A DNA stretch of 18,050 nt from Loktanella sp. UBA3435 (lineage in GTDB: Bacteria > Pseudomonadota > Alphaproteobacteria > Rhodobacterales > Rhodobacteraceae). The stretch is from the NCBI GenBank assembly GCA_002378665.1, contig DFSO01000014.1:31326-49375 (forward strand), read 5' to 3'. Positions 1-7,546 of this stretch are shown here, piece by piece; within the stretch, counting starts at the first letter, position 1; every line of letters begins with the position of its first letter. The translations under genes and the position numbers were made by a program. The notes under the pieces were generated by a model. It was given only the letters and a program-made list of their open reading frames with translations, had not been told where the DNA came from and made no database searches.

Positions 1-312
1 CCCGCCGCCAATCACCCATTTCGCCCAAGATGGCGCATGACGGCGAAGCAAACCTTCGGCGACAATCAGGGCGGCCAACGGCACCAAGGCTGCGGCCAAA
101 AGCACCATAAATCGAAACCCCATGCCGCCCGTCAACACGATCAAAGCCCGCCCCGCAAAAAGCATCATCCCCACGCGCAACCCAAACACCAAGCGCCGCA
201 CAAGCAGATCATCCGCCGCGCGCTTTATTAGGGTTCCGTGCAGGATCGTAAGGCCAATCAGCGCCGCGATCGACAGGTAAAGATCAGTCAAAACATTCGC
301 AGCCGCGATCAT
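1..312 (-). CDS. Membrane protein of unknown function (C-terminus cut by window edge)
   Basis: This open frame of 104 codons runs off the left edge, so its C-terminus is missing. It starts with ATG at 312, preceded by a G-rich ribosome-binding stretch (GGGGGGCGGAAA). The visible protein is strongly hydrophobic, with likely membrane segments around residues 7-27, 43-63 and 66-87, and a fourth beginning near residue 98. Short basic loops (KRAADDLLVRR, LLRRHAPSW) lie between them. The start is 14 bp after the stop of the preceding minus-strand gene, so the two are probably co-transcribed at the distal end of the xylose operon. I recognise no family. The position gives a weak hint of joint function with the acyltransferase-like neighbour, but this could also be an unrelated gene receiving read-through. 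Confidence 0.65.
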   Translation of the reverse strand, partial: MIAAANVLTDLYLSIAALIGLTILHGTLIKRAADDLLVRRLVFGLRVGMMLFAGRALIVLTGGMGFRFMVLLAAALVPLAALIVAEGLLRRHAPSWAKWVIGGG

Positions 313-326
313 TTTCCGCCCCCCTG

Positions 327-1262
327 TCAAGGACGCAAATCACGCCAAGACTTACTCGCGTCACCCCAATACAGAACGGGTAAAACAATGCGGCGCAGTC
401 CGACCAATGCGCCCGCAACAGCAAGGCTCAAAAGGGCCGAACGCGGCACGGAGCGGCGCAGATAATTGCGCATCGCAGCCATATCCATCTGGCCGATTTG
501 TAAGAAGTCATCACCACGCACGTAATCCAACCCATTGGCACAAAACGCATTATAGGCGGAGTCGCGATGTTTTGGCGCGGCCTCCCACGCCTTTTGCAAC
601 GCGTCCGACCCACCTCCATAGGCGTTGGAAATCACAAAACGGGCCTCATCAAATTTGGCCTCATCGCCAACCCCAAAGACACTGCGATGATCTGCCATAA
701 TCGCACGCGCAATCATCAAATGCGCAAGCTTACGCGGCCCCGCTTTCGGGCTTGGCCACACATCTGAAAACATTCCGTCCACCATGCCGACCACGGCGGG
801 CACCTGCGTCACATTCGACACCCAAATCGGGCGCATCTGGCGGCGCAGAAAGATCAAAAAACATGTCAGCCCATAAAGCACCCAAGACAGGTTTTGCTGC
901 TGATATGCAGGGTCCACCATCACCAGCCCAAGGTGCAAAACCTCGACACTGCGCGGGGCGGCATCAACCTCCATCACCGCCAGCGCATTAAACGCGACAG
1001 GCGTGCCATCGGTGGTCGTCACAAGCGTAATAATCGTTTGGTTTAGTCGCGTGCCACCCTCGGCAAAGACCCCATAATTCAGGTCGCCCACAGGCAACGT
1101 CTTACTGGCAACAGTCCGCAACTGCCCCTGCAATGCAACCAGATCAGCGGCGTCCATCCATAGACCAGGCCGCTCAACAATGCGCACGCGCAGGTCTGGC
1201 CCAGACCGCAAAGTCACGTCCAGATACGCGCGTCTGACAGCTTGAAATAGCGCCCTGATCAC
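327..1262 (-). CDS. Putative GNAT-like acyltransferase of unknown function
   Basis: The reading frame can begin at TTG 1289 (320 aa) or GTG 1262 (311 aa). I chose GTG 1262 because AGGGGG sits 6 bp upstream, while the TTG has only AAAGAG one base away. Residues about 107-128 (HLGLVMVDPAYQQQNLSW and following) resemble the beta4-alpha3 acyl-CoA-binding region of GNAT acetyltransferases, but the canonical Q/R-x-x-G-x-G/A glycines are missing, so the fold call is weak. A hydrophobic stretch near the C-terminus (SALLSLAVAGALVGL) could be a membrane anchor. The gene follows xylA on the same strand after 62 bp and is followed after 14 bp by a membrane protein. A link to xylose use is positional only. 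The family is not recognised with confidence. Confidence 0.6.
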   Translation of the reverse strand: MIRALFQAVRRAYLDVTLRSGPDLRVRIVERPGLWMDAADLVALQGQLRTVASKTLPVGDLNYGVFAEGGTRLNQTIITLVTTTDGTPVAFNALAVMEVDAAPRSVEVLHLGLVMVDPAYQQQNLSWVLYGLTCFLIFLRRQMRPIWVSNVTQVPAVVGMVDGMFSDVWPSPKAGPRKLAHLMIARAIMADHRSVFGVGDEAKFDEARFVISNAYGGGSDALQKAWEAAPKHRDSAYNAFCANGLDYVRGDDFLQIGQMDMAAMRNYLRRSVPRSALLSLAVAGALVGLRRIVLPVLYWGDASKSWRDLRP

Positions 1263-1263
1263 G

Positions 1264-1291
1264 GCTTGCCCCCTGTTACCAAGAGGCAAGC
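1264..1291 (-). promoter_or_regulatory. Stem-loop covering the ribosome binding site of the gene after xylA
   Basis: On the minus strand GCTTGCCTCT and GGGGGCAAGC can pair over 10 bp, with two G-U wobbles, around the loop TGGTAACA. The 3' arm contains the G-rich ribosome binding site for the GTG start at 1262. No T-tract follows, so this is not an obvious intrinsic terminator. It may lower translation of the distal genes relative to xylA or stabilise the xylA mRNA end. The structure is visible in the sequence; the role is inferred. Confidence 0.55.
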
Positions 1292-1324
1292 TCTTTGGCG
1301 GTGGGCAAAGTCACAAGTCCCCAG

Positions 1325-2626
1325 TTAGAGGTAACGGTTCACCAAATTCTCTAACCGCTCTTGGCGGCCAGACCGTGGCGCAGGATTGATCTGATCATTC
1401 AGAACCTTGGCGGTAATCGCGTTCAAGTCCGAGGACAAAAGGCCCTTACCGTCCGCTGTGTCCCATCCTGCATAACGCGCATCGCGGGCCGCTTCCAATT
1501 TGCCATCGTCTAACATAGCAGCCGCAGCTTTAAGGCCAGCCGCACAGGCATCCATACCGCCCACATGCGCAAGGATCAGATCCTCGGCATCAAGGCTTTG
1601 ACGGCGCAGTTTCGCGTCAAAGTTGGTGCCGCCTGTCTTGAATCCACCAGCGCGCAGAACCTCGTAATACGCGAGCGCCATCTCTGGCACATTGTTCGGG
1701 AACTGATCCGTATCCCAACCCGATTGGTAATCATTGCGGTTCATATCGATGGACCCGAAAATCCCCAATTCACGCGCCATCGCCAGTTCATGTTCAAACG
1801 AATGACCCGCCAAAATAGCATGGCCCTGCTCTATGTTCATCTGCACTTCGCCCTCAAGGCCGAACTCTTTGAGGAACCCGTAAACCGTCGCCACATCGTA
1901 ATCATACTGATGTTTTGTAGGCTCTTGCGGCTTTGGCTCGATCAAAATCGCGCCCTTGAACCCCATCTTGTGCTTATAATCGACAACCATCTGCAACATG
2001 CGACCCGCTTGGCGGCGCTCGCGGCCCATGTCGGTGTTCAGCAGGGTCTCGTAGCCTTCACGCCCGCCCCAAAGCACGTAGTTTTCACCACCCAGTTTTA
2101 TCGTCGCGTCCATGCAGGTTTTGATCGTGGCCGCAGAGAACGCAAACACACCAGGATCAGGGTTCGTCGCCGCCCCCGACATAAACCGGCGGTGTGAAAA
2201 CAGGTTCGCCGTACCCCAAAGCAGCTTCACGCCAGTCGCTGCCTGCTTCTCGGCCAAATAGTCAACCATCGTCTCAAGATTACGCGTATTCTCGCGGAAG
2301 TCGGCCCCTTCTGGGCGCATATCGGCATCATGAAAACAGTAATACGGCACGCCCAAAATCTGGAACATTTCAAACGCCACATCGGCCTTCATCTTTGCCG
2401 CATCAATCGTATCGCCAAACCAAGGACGCTCAAACGTCGCCCCGCCAAACGGATCACCTCCGGGCCAAGCAAACGAATGCCAATAAGCGGCAGCAAAGCG
2501 CAAATGATCCTTCATCTTTTTGCCCATCACGACCTCTTCGGCGTCATAATGGCGGAATGCGAAATCGTTGTCGGATTTTGGCCCTTCGAATTTAATCAGC
2601 GGGATGCCTTTGAAAAAGTCAGTCAT
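1325..2626 (-). CDS. xylA: Xylose isomerase
   Basis: Cytoplasmic metal-dependent isomerase converting D-xylose to D-xylulose. The 433-aa length fits the long (class II) family. Both family signatures are present: FHDADMRPEG at 98-107 with the catalytic His99 and Asp102, and LIEPKPQEP from 228 with the metal ligand Glu230. Other expected metal or active-site residues are Glu266 and His269 (NIEQGH), Asp294, Asp305 and Asp307 (WDTDQFP) and Asp337. All lie two positions before the E. coli XylA numbering as I recall it, so the enzyme looks intact. The start overlaps the xylB stop by 4 bp (ATGA), with AAGGA 6 bp upstream, indicating translational coupling. It is the last recognisable catabolic gene of the xyl operon. 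Confidence 0.97.
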   Translation of the reverse strand: MTDFFKGIPLIKFEGPKSDNDFAFRHYDAEEVVMGKKMKDHLRFAAAYWHSFAWPGGDPFGGATFERPWFGDTIDAAKMKADVAFEMFQILGVPYYCFHDADMRPEGADFRENTRNLETMVDYLAEKQAATGVKLLWGTANLFSHRRFMSGAATNPDPGVFAFSAATIKTCMDATIKLGGENYVLWGGREGYETLLNTDMGRERRQAGRMLQMVVDYKHKMGFKGAILIEPKPQEPTKHQYDYDVATVYGFLKEFGLEGEVQMNIEQGHAILAGHSFEHELAMARELGIFGSIDMNRNDYQSGWDTDQFPNNVPEMALAYYEVLRAGGFKTGGTNFDAKLRRQSLDAEDLILAHVGGMDACAAGLKAAAAMLDDGKLEAARDARYAGWDTADGKGLLSSDLNAITAKVLNDQINPAPRSGRQERLENLVNRYL

Positions 2627-4062
2627 GTCAGATCCTTAATCGCCGCGTAACTCGCACGATATCTTGCATGGGCGTCGCGAAACGCGCTGGTTAAACTCAG
2701 ATCAGGTTCAATCACCCGATCAATTTGCGGGATCGTGGCGACCTCGGCCCCCACCCTGTTTGCGGCCATCAGGCCAAGCCGTGCCGCGCCAAAAGCACCA
2801 CCAAAATCGCCCGCAACAGGCAATTCCACGGGCATATCAAGGGCTGTCGCAATCGCGCGGACCCAATAGTCAGACTTCGTCCCGCCACCGACGCCAATCA
2901 ACCGATTGATCTGTGTACCCGTTGATTTCAGCGCGTCGAAATTGTCCACAAAGGCGTGTGTCACGCCCTCTAAAACCGTCCGCGTTAAGGCCTCCGTATC
3001 ATCACCGTGATCCAAATGCAGAAACGCGCCACGCACATTCGCGTCGTTATGCGGTGTCCGCTCGCCCCCCAAATACGGCAGGAACAACGCGCGGCTTGGC
3101 GCCTTCAAGTCTCCTAAACCACCCGTCAAATCCCCCGCGTTCTGGCCCACTGTCTTCGCAAACCAATTGAGCGCATCAGCGGCGGCCAAGATGACCCCCA
3201 TCTGGTGCCAAGTATCTGGCAAAGCATGACAAAACGTATGCACGGCAGAGGCCGCATCGGGTTGATACGCATCCGAGGCCGCAAATAAAACACCCGAAGT
3301 GCCAAGCGAGACAAACGCATCGCCCGCCTTCACCACACCCACGCCAACAGCGCTCGCCGCGTTGTCGCCGCCACCGCCCGCAATCACCACGCCCTTGGGC
3401 AATCCCCACGTCGCGGCCAAGTCATCACGCAAGATGCCCGAAACGTCAAAGCCTTCGACAAGCCTTGGCATCTGGTCGCGGGTTAATCCGGTTTTGGCCA
3501 GCAGGTCATCCGACCAATCGCGCTGTGCCACGTCCAACCAACTGGTGCCCGCCGCGTCCGACATTTCCGCCACAGCCTCCCCCGTCAGCCAATAGCGCAA
3601 GTAATCTTTGGGCAACAACACTTTGGCGATGCGGTCAAAAACCTCTGGCTCGTGTTTGCGGACCCATGCGACCTTTGGCGCCGTGAACCCTGGAAACACG
3701 ATATTGCCCGTCAATTCCCGAAACGCTGGATCGGCGTCCATCTCAGCTGCCTCTACCGCTGAGCGCGTATCATTCCACAGCATACAAGGCCGCAAAACTG
3801 CGCCTGCGGCATCAATCAACGTGGCCCCATGCATATGGCCCGACAGGCCAATGCCGCGCACTTTTGATAAAGACGCCTTCGCCCCCAGCGCATGGATCGC
3901 ATTATCAGCCGCCGTCAGCCAAGCAGCTGGTGCTTGCTCGGACCACCCCGAATGCGGACGCTGCGCCTCTAAGGGACGCGCGGCCTCGGCCACGATACGC
4001 TGCTGATCGTCGATCAAAATGGCCTTCAGGCCAGACGTGCCTAAGTCCAGCCCGATATACAT
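2623..4062 (-). CDS. xylB: Xylulokinase (FGGY family)
   Basis: Phosphorylates D-xylulose with ATP to give D-xylulose 5-phosphate for the pentose phosphate pathway. The 479-aa length is close to E. coli XylB. The N-terminal phosphate-binding motif is MYIGLDLGTSGLKA (1-14). The sugar-binding segment SGHMHG lies at 74-79, and the catalytic base is expected to be Asp233 in AGGGGDNAASAVG. The second-lobe motifs SLGTSGV (252-258), YLGGERTPHND and GVGGGTKSDYW are all present. The ATG directly follows the xylG stop (TAAATG), and the 3' end overlaps the xylA start by 4 bp, so translation along GBA is tightly coupled. FGGY kinases vary in substrate, but the adjacent xylA and xylose-type transporter make xylulose the clear choice. 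Confidence 0.96.
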   Translation of the reverse strand: MYIGLDLGTSGLKAILIDDQQRIVAEAARPLEAQRPHSGWSEQAPAAWLTAADNAIHALGAKASLSKVRGIGLSGHMHGATLIDAAGAVLRPCMLWNDTRSAVEAAEMDADPAFRELTGNIVFPGFTAPKVAWVRKHEPEVFDRIAKVLLPKDYLRYWLTGEAVAEMSDAAGTSWLDVAQRDWSDDLLAKTGLTRDQMPRLVEGFDVSGILRDDLAATWGLPKGVVIAGGGGDNAASAVGVGVVKAGDAFVSLGTSGVLFAASDAYQPDAASAVHTFCHALPDTWHQMGVILAAADALNWFAKTVGQNAGDLTGGLGDLKAPSRALFLPYLGGERTPHNDANVRGAFLHLDHGDDTEALTRTVLEGVTHAFVDNFDALKSTGTQINRLIGVGGGTKSDYWVRAIATALDMPVELPVAGDFGGAFGAARLGLMAANRVGAEVATIPQIDRVIEPDLSLTSAFRDAHARYRASYAAIKDLT

Positions 4063-4824
4063 TTAGGCTGCTTTCTTAGGGTTCTTGCCCAAGATGATCA
4101 TCGACAAGATATCGTCATCGGTCACATCAGCAACATCGACAACACCCACCATCTGGCCGTTCTTCATCACTGCGGCACGATCACAGAGCTTCATCACGTT
4201 GTGAATATCATGCTCGATAAGGAAAATACCAATGCCCTGCGCCTTCAACTCTTGGATCAGCTCGGACACCATTTCGGTTTCCTGCGGGCCAAGTGCTGCT
4301 GTCGGCTCGTCCATAATCAACACTTTGGCGTTGAAATACACGGCACGCGCAATGGCTACAGACTGGCGTTGACCACCAGATAGGGCCGAAACAGGCTCAT
4401 GGAACTTGCGGAAGTTCGGGTTCAAACGAGCCATGATCTTGCGGGTCTCGGCCTCCATCTTGCCTTCGTCGACCATACCAAAACGGTTGGTCAACTCCCG
4501 GCCTAAGAACAGGTTCGCCGAGGCATTGAGGTTATCGGCCAAGGCCAGTGTCTGGTAAATCGTCTCGATATTTTGCGCCCGCGCATCGCGCGGGTTTTCA
4601 ATCTTGACCTTCTTACCTTCAACGTAAATCTCGCCGTGATCCGCTTGATAGGCACCTGAGAGGCACTTGATCAGCGTCGATTTGCCCGCACCGTTATGGC
4701 CCAACAGGCCCACAACTTCACCTGCATGCAGATCAATGGAAACATGGTCCACCGCCTTGATCCCGCCAAAGGAAATCGACATATCTTTGAGCGCAACGAG
4801 CGGCGTCTTTTGTGTATCAGTCAT
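4063..4824 (-). CDS. xylG: Sugar ABC transporter ATP-binding protein (single-domain XylG-type)
   Basis: Nucleotide-binding subunit that drives xylose import on the cytoplasmic face. Walker A is GHNGAGKST (42-50), the Q-loop Gln is at 91, the signature LSGGQ is at 148-152, Walker B is VLIMDE (168-173) and the H-loop His is at 205. At 253 aa it carries one ATPase domain, about half the size of E. coli XylG, which has two fused domains. It therefore probably works as a homodimer, like the short FrcA-type ATPases of CUT2 transporters in alphaproteobacteria. The frame extends 33 codons upstream into xylH, but I chose ATG 4824 because TAAGGG lies 8 bp before it and the protein then begins MTDTQK. 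It lies 10 bp after xylH and is fused head-to-tail with xylB (TAAATG). Confidence 0.92.
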   Translation of the reverse strand: MTDTQKTPLVALKDMSISFGGIKAVDHVSIDLHAGEVVGLLGHNGAGKSTLIKCLSGAYQADHGEIYVEGKKVKIENPRDARAQNIETIYQTLALADNLNASANLFLGRELTNRFGMVDEGKMEAETRKIMARLNPNFRKFHEPVSALSGGQRQSVAIARAVYFNAKVLIMDEPTAALGPQETEMVSELIQELKAQGIGIFLIEHDIHNVMKLCDRAAVMKNGQMVGVVDVADVTDDDILSMIILGKNPKKAA

Positions 4825-4834
4825 TGGTTTGCCC

Positions 4835-6166
4835 TTACTTTGCGCGGTTGCGGTAGAGGTTGTCGAGATAAACAGCGAGCACAAGAACCGAGCCCACAAC
4901 GATCTGCTGCACAGAGGTATCAAAGCCGATCAAGACCATGCCCGTCTGCAAGCTTTGCATCACCAGCGCCCCAAGGATCGCGCCGTAAATTGTGCCAACA
5001 CCGCCAGCAAGGCTGGTGCCGCCGATCACGGCTGCGGCAATCACGTAAAGCTCGTCAAGCACACCCAGCGCGTTGGTCGCAGAGTTCAGACGCGCAGAGG
5101 CCACAACACCAGCCAGACCAGCCAGCGCACCCATCAGCGCGAAAATCCGCATCGTCATCCATTTGACGTTGATACCCGCAAGGGCAGCCGCCTCAGGGTT
5201 ACCACCGATGGCGAAAACATAGCGGCCAAAGCGGGTCTTGGTCATCAGGATCGTCATCATGATACCGACGCCCGCCAAAATCAGAACAGGGATCGCAAAA
5301 CCGTGGCTAATCACCAATGTCGCAGGGTCTGTCGTGATGCCATTGGCAGCCGTGTATTGCTTCACAATACCAATCGGCCAAGGATAAGAGTTCACCAATA
5401 GAACCGCACCAATGACCATCGCCATTGCGGCACCGCTGACAAAAACCTCGGCCCACATTGGACGCAATTTGAAGTCATGCTGCACACGGTTGCGACGACC
5501 AGCAACAGTCAGCCAAAGGATGCCAAGACAGGCGATAATACCAACAATCCAGCTCCCTGTTTCGCCAACAGCACCGTAAGGGCCACCGCCAAGCAGTTGG
5601 AAAGTGCTATCCACAGGCGAAATCGTCTTGCCGCCATTGGCCAAGAAGGCCGAGCCGCGCCACACAAGCAAACCACCCAGTGTCACGATAAACGCAGGGA
5701 TACCGCGATAGGCGATCAACCAGCCGTGGAAGGCGCCGATTGTTGCACCAACGGTGATCCCGAAAATCACAGTGATGATCCAGATGAACGGATTACCAAG
5801 CCCAAGGTATTGCGGCAGAATATCTACCTGCAAAATACCCATCGTCATGCCGGTGACACCGACAAGTGCGCCGACCGACAGGTCAATGTTGCGGGTAATG
5901 ATGACCAAAACCATGCCGGTCGCCATAATCCCGATGGATGAGGTCTGAACCGACAGGTTCCACAGGTTACGAGCGGTCAAGAACGCACCAAAATCGTTGA
6001 AAATTACACCATAATAGTGAAAGCCCAGCCAAATCAGGGCCAGCGCGCCGAACATACCCAGCAAACGCGTATCAAGCTCAGTGGCACGTAGAAATTTGGC
6101 CACAGGCGACAGGTTCGTTTGGGTCGCAGGGTTGGTGGTATTGGTATCAGTCATGTCCTCGTCCAT
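4835..6166 (-). CDS. xylH: Sugar ABC transporter permease (XylH-type, CUT2 family)
   Basis: Inner-membrane channel subunit of the xylose importer. The protein is 443 aa and mostly hydrophobic, with roughly ten membrane segments starting at IWLGFHYYGVIF. Family-typical motifs include GAFHGWLIAYRGIPAFIVTL and the cytoplasmic loop RFGRYVFAIGGNPEAAALAG that docks on the ATPase. A larger soluble insert (AGRRNRVQHDFKLRPMW) in the middle is also seen in XylH-type permeases. Start choice is uncertain. ATG 6166 directly follows an in-frame TGA and has no clear ribosome binding site. ATG 6154 (439 aa, starting MTDTN like the downstream MTDTQ of xylG) has GAGG only 2 bp away. It is separated from xylF by 132 bp containing a stem-loop. 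Confidence 0.93.
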   Translation of the reverse strand: MDEDMTDTNTTNPATQTNLSPVAKFLRATELDTRLLGMFGALALIWLGFHYYGVIFNDFGAFLTARNLWNLSVQTSSIGIMATGMVLVIITRNIDLSVGALVGVTGMTMGILQVDILPQYLGLGNPFIWIITVIFGITVGATIGAFHGWLIAYRGIPAFIVTLGGLLVWRGSAFLANGGKTISPVDSTFQLLGGGPYGAVGETGSWIVGIIACLGILWLTVAGRRNRVQHDFKLRPMWAEVFVSGAAMAMVIGAVLLVNSYPWPIGIVKQYTAANGITTDPATLVISHGFAIPVLILAGVGIMMTILMTKTRFGRYVFAIGGNPEAAALAGINVKWMTMRIFALMGALAGLAGVVASARLNSATNALGVLDELYVIAAAVIGGTSLAGGVGTIYGAILGALVMQSLQTGMVLIGFDTSVQQIVVGSVLVLAVYLDNLYRNRAK

Positions 6167-6258
6167 TCATTGAGAGGCATACGCCAAGAGAACCCACTAA
6201 AGCGTAGGCTGCGTATTGTGCCCGTTGAGGGCGTCATCAGGGGAATTCTAAAAGGGGT

Positions 6259-6289
6259 GGCAAGCGCAGGGACGCGCCCCGCGCTTGCC
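6259..6289 (-). terminator. Stem-loop after xylF (partial terminator or mRNA stabiliser)
   Basis: A perfect 9-bp inverted repeat (GGCAAGCGC and GCGCTTGCC) can extend inward with G-C pairs. On the minus strand it is followed by ACCCCTTTTAG, a short T-run. It lies 9 bp after the xylF stop, inside the operon. Stem-loops between a binding-protein gene and its permease gene commonly raise the binding-protein mRNA level over downstream genes, by partial termination or by blocking 3' decay. The short T-run suggests leaky rather than full termination. Confidence 0.65.
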
Positions 6290-6298
6290 GAGATCGAC

Positions 6299-7324
6299 TT
6301 ATTCGCAGCCCATCACGCCAGCAATTGCGCCTTCACAAGCCTGCTCTTTCGAGATGTGGCCCGCGTCGATTGCTTCGTTCAGGTTTGCGCGTGTCAAAGG
6401 TGTTGGTGAAAGCAAGATTGCGTTCAACTCAATGCCTTTTTCGCCGCCGGAGAACTTGGTTGCACCTTCGATGCTGTCAAGTGCTGCGCCTGCTGCGAGA
6501 GCAGAAGCGATGTCGCCGGCAGCCGTACCAAGCTGACGGGAGTCTTTCCAAACGGACACAGTCTGTGCGCCGCGTGCAACGCGGTTGATCGCAGCAAGGT
6601 CACCATCTTGGCCGCCCACTGGGATCACAAGACCCTGTGCGGACAATGCTGCAACAACGCCGCCAGCCATGCCGTCGTTCTCGGACAGTACAGCGTCAAC
6701 CATGTTGTTGTTTGCTGTCAGGATCTGCTCCATGTTCTTTTGTGCGTTCTCTGGCTTCCAACCGTCGGAGAATGCTTCACCAACAATTTTGATATCGCCA
6801 GCAGTGACCGCATCACCGATTACGGACATCATGCCTTCAAGAAGGAATGCTGCGTTCGGATCACCTGGGTCACCCTTGATGATCGCATAGTTACCAGCTG
6901 GTACTTCTGCCATCACAGTTTCAGCGATGATCGCGCCAACACCGATGTTGTCGAACGTCAGATAGAATGTACGGTCATCCTCAATCAGACGGTCGTAGCC
7001 AACAACAGGGATACCCTCGTTTGCAGCCGCGTCGATTGCTGGTGCAATCGCGTCTTTGTCCCATGCGTTGATGATCAAAGCGTTCACGCCCTGCGCCATC
7101 AAAGCTTCAATGTCGGTCAACTGCTTGGCAGAAGAAGACTGCGCGTCAGCGGATACATATGTATCGCCATTCGCTTCAATCGCCGCAACCATAGCCGCTT
7201 CGTCAATCTTCCAGCGCTCTTCTTGGAAACTTGCCCAAGATACACCAATTTTCATGCCTTCAGCGACGGCAGCAGAGTTAAAACCAACAACCGCAATTGC
7301 TGCGGCAATAATAGACTTATGCAT
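6299..7324 (-). CDS. xylF: D-xylose ABC transporter substrate-binding protein
   Basis: Periplasmic receptor that delivers xylose to XylH. The 341-aa protein has a signal peptide (MHKSIIAAAIAVVGF, predicted cleavage after AVA at residue 21), then the mature start EGMKIGVSWAS. It has the periplasmic-binding-protein type I fold of the RbsB/XylF group: GVNALIINAWDKDAIAPAI, IPVVGYDRLI, YLTFDN, a hinge segment YAIIKGDPGDPNA and AVLSENDGMAGGVVAAL, with Asp and Asn residues expected in the sugar pocket. VGYDRLI is characteristic of the xylose-binding branch. The ribosome binding site is strong (GGAGG, 5 bp before ATG). It is the first gene of the operon and diverges from xylR. Xylose rather than another sugar is chosen because xylA and xylB follow. 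Confidence 0.95.
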   Translation of the reverse strand: MHKSIIAAAIAVVGFNSAAVAEGMKIGVSWASFQEERWKIDEAAMVAAIEANGDTYVSADAQSSSAKQLTDIEALMAQGVNALIINAWDKDAIAPAIDAAANEGIPVVGYDRLIEDDRTFYLTFDNIGVGAIIAETVMAEVPAGNYAIIKGDPGDPNAAFLLEGMMSVIGDAVTAGDIKIVGEAFSDGWKPENAQKNMEQILTANNNMVDAVLSENDGMAGGVVAALSAQGLVIPVGGQDGDLAAINRVARGAQTVSVWKDSRQLGTAAGDIASALAAGAALDSIEGATKFSGGEKGIELNAILLSPTPLTRANLNEAIDAGHISKEQACEGAIAGVMGCE

Positions 7325-7346
7325 GTAATCCTCCCAGATATGCGTG

Positions 7347-7380
7347 CTTGCACAGATGCAAGAACAAAGGCCGCTTGGCC
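7347..7380 (-). promoter_or_regulatory. Two small stem-loops in the xylF leader
   Basis: On the minus strand the leader carries GGCC-AAGC-GGCC (7380-7369), then CTTGCA-TCTG-TGCAAG (7362-7347), a perfect 6-bp stem ending about 10 bp before the GGAGG ribosome binding site. They could protect the 5' end of the xylF mRNA. No T-run or riboswitch-like architecture is visible. Confidence 0.4.
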
Positions 7381-7390
7381 CTGTTGCACC

Positions 7391-7418
7391 AGCATGGCGT
7401 ATTTACTTCAGTTGTCAA
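7391..7418 (-). promoter_or_regulatory. Candidate promoter of the xylFHGBA operon
   Basis: On the minus strand a consensus -35 TTGACA (7418-7413) is followed after 16 bp by CATGCT (7396-7391), a weak -10. Transcription would start about 60 bp before the xylF start. The -35 overlaps one of the two 19-bp inverted boxes (7409-7427), so a repressor bound there would block polymerase. Inferred from hexamers only. Confidence 0.45.
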
Positions 7419-7427
7419 AATAAAAAT
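7409..7427 (+). promoter_or_regulatory. Candidate XylR operator box 1
   Basis: CAGTTGTCAAAATAAAAAT matches the reverse complement of 7524-7542 at 16 of 19 positions; the last 12 are identical (CAAAATAAAAAT). It overlaps the TTGACA -35 of the xyl operon. It continues into TTTAGG: AATTTAGG (7425-7432) is mirrored by CCTAAATT (7491-7498). Placement fits repression by the divergently encoded ROK protein. The binding specificity is inferred, not known. Confidence 0.5.
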
Positions 7428-7523
7428 TTAGGAAAATTACAAATATTTTCACTTTACGGGTAGTCGGGCGCAAATTTATTCGCCAATCTACCTAAATTGC
7501 GGCAACAATTGTGCAGTTGCAGC

Positions 7524-7542
7524 ATTTTTATTTTGGACACTG
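7524..7542 (-). promoter_or_regulatory. Candidate XylR operator box 2
   Basis: Read on the minus strand this is CAGTGTCCAAAATAAAAAT, the inverted partner of box 1 with centres 115 bp apart. It ends 4 bp before the xylR ATG and includes the only ribosome-binding-like bases (GGA) for that gene. A repressor here would autoregulate xylR, and binding at both boxes could loop the intervening DNA. Confidence 0.5.
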
Positions 7543-7546
7543 AAAA

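Noticed and set aside
1263..1289. TTG 1289 as start of the acyltransferase-like gene
   Set aside because: Ribosome-binding bases are only one base from the TTG, whereas GTG 1262 has AGGGGG at ideal distance.
1565..2197. Long antisense frame inside xylA, and similar antisense frames in xylB, xylH, xylF, xylR, imuB and dnaE2
   Set aside because: They are mirror frames of GC-rich coding DNA; no domain or ribosome binding site supports them.
4825..4923. Upstream start giving a 286-aa XylG
   Set aside because: The extra 33 residues overlap xylH and do not resemble an ATPase N-terminus; TAAGGG precedes ATG 4824.
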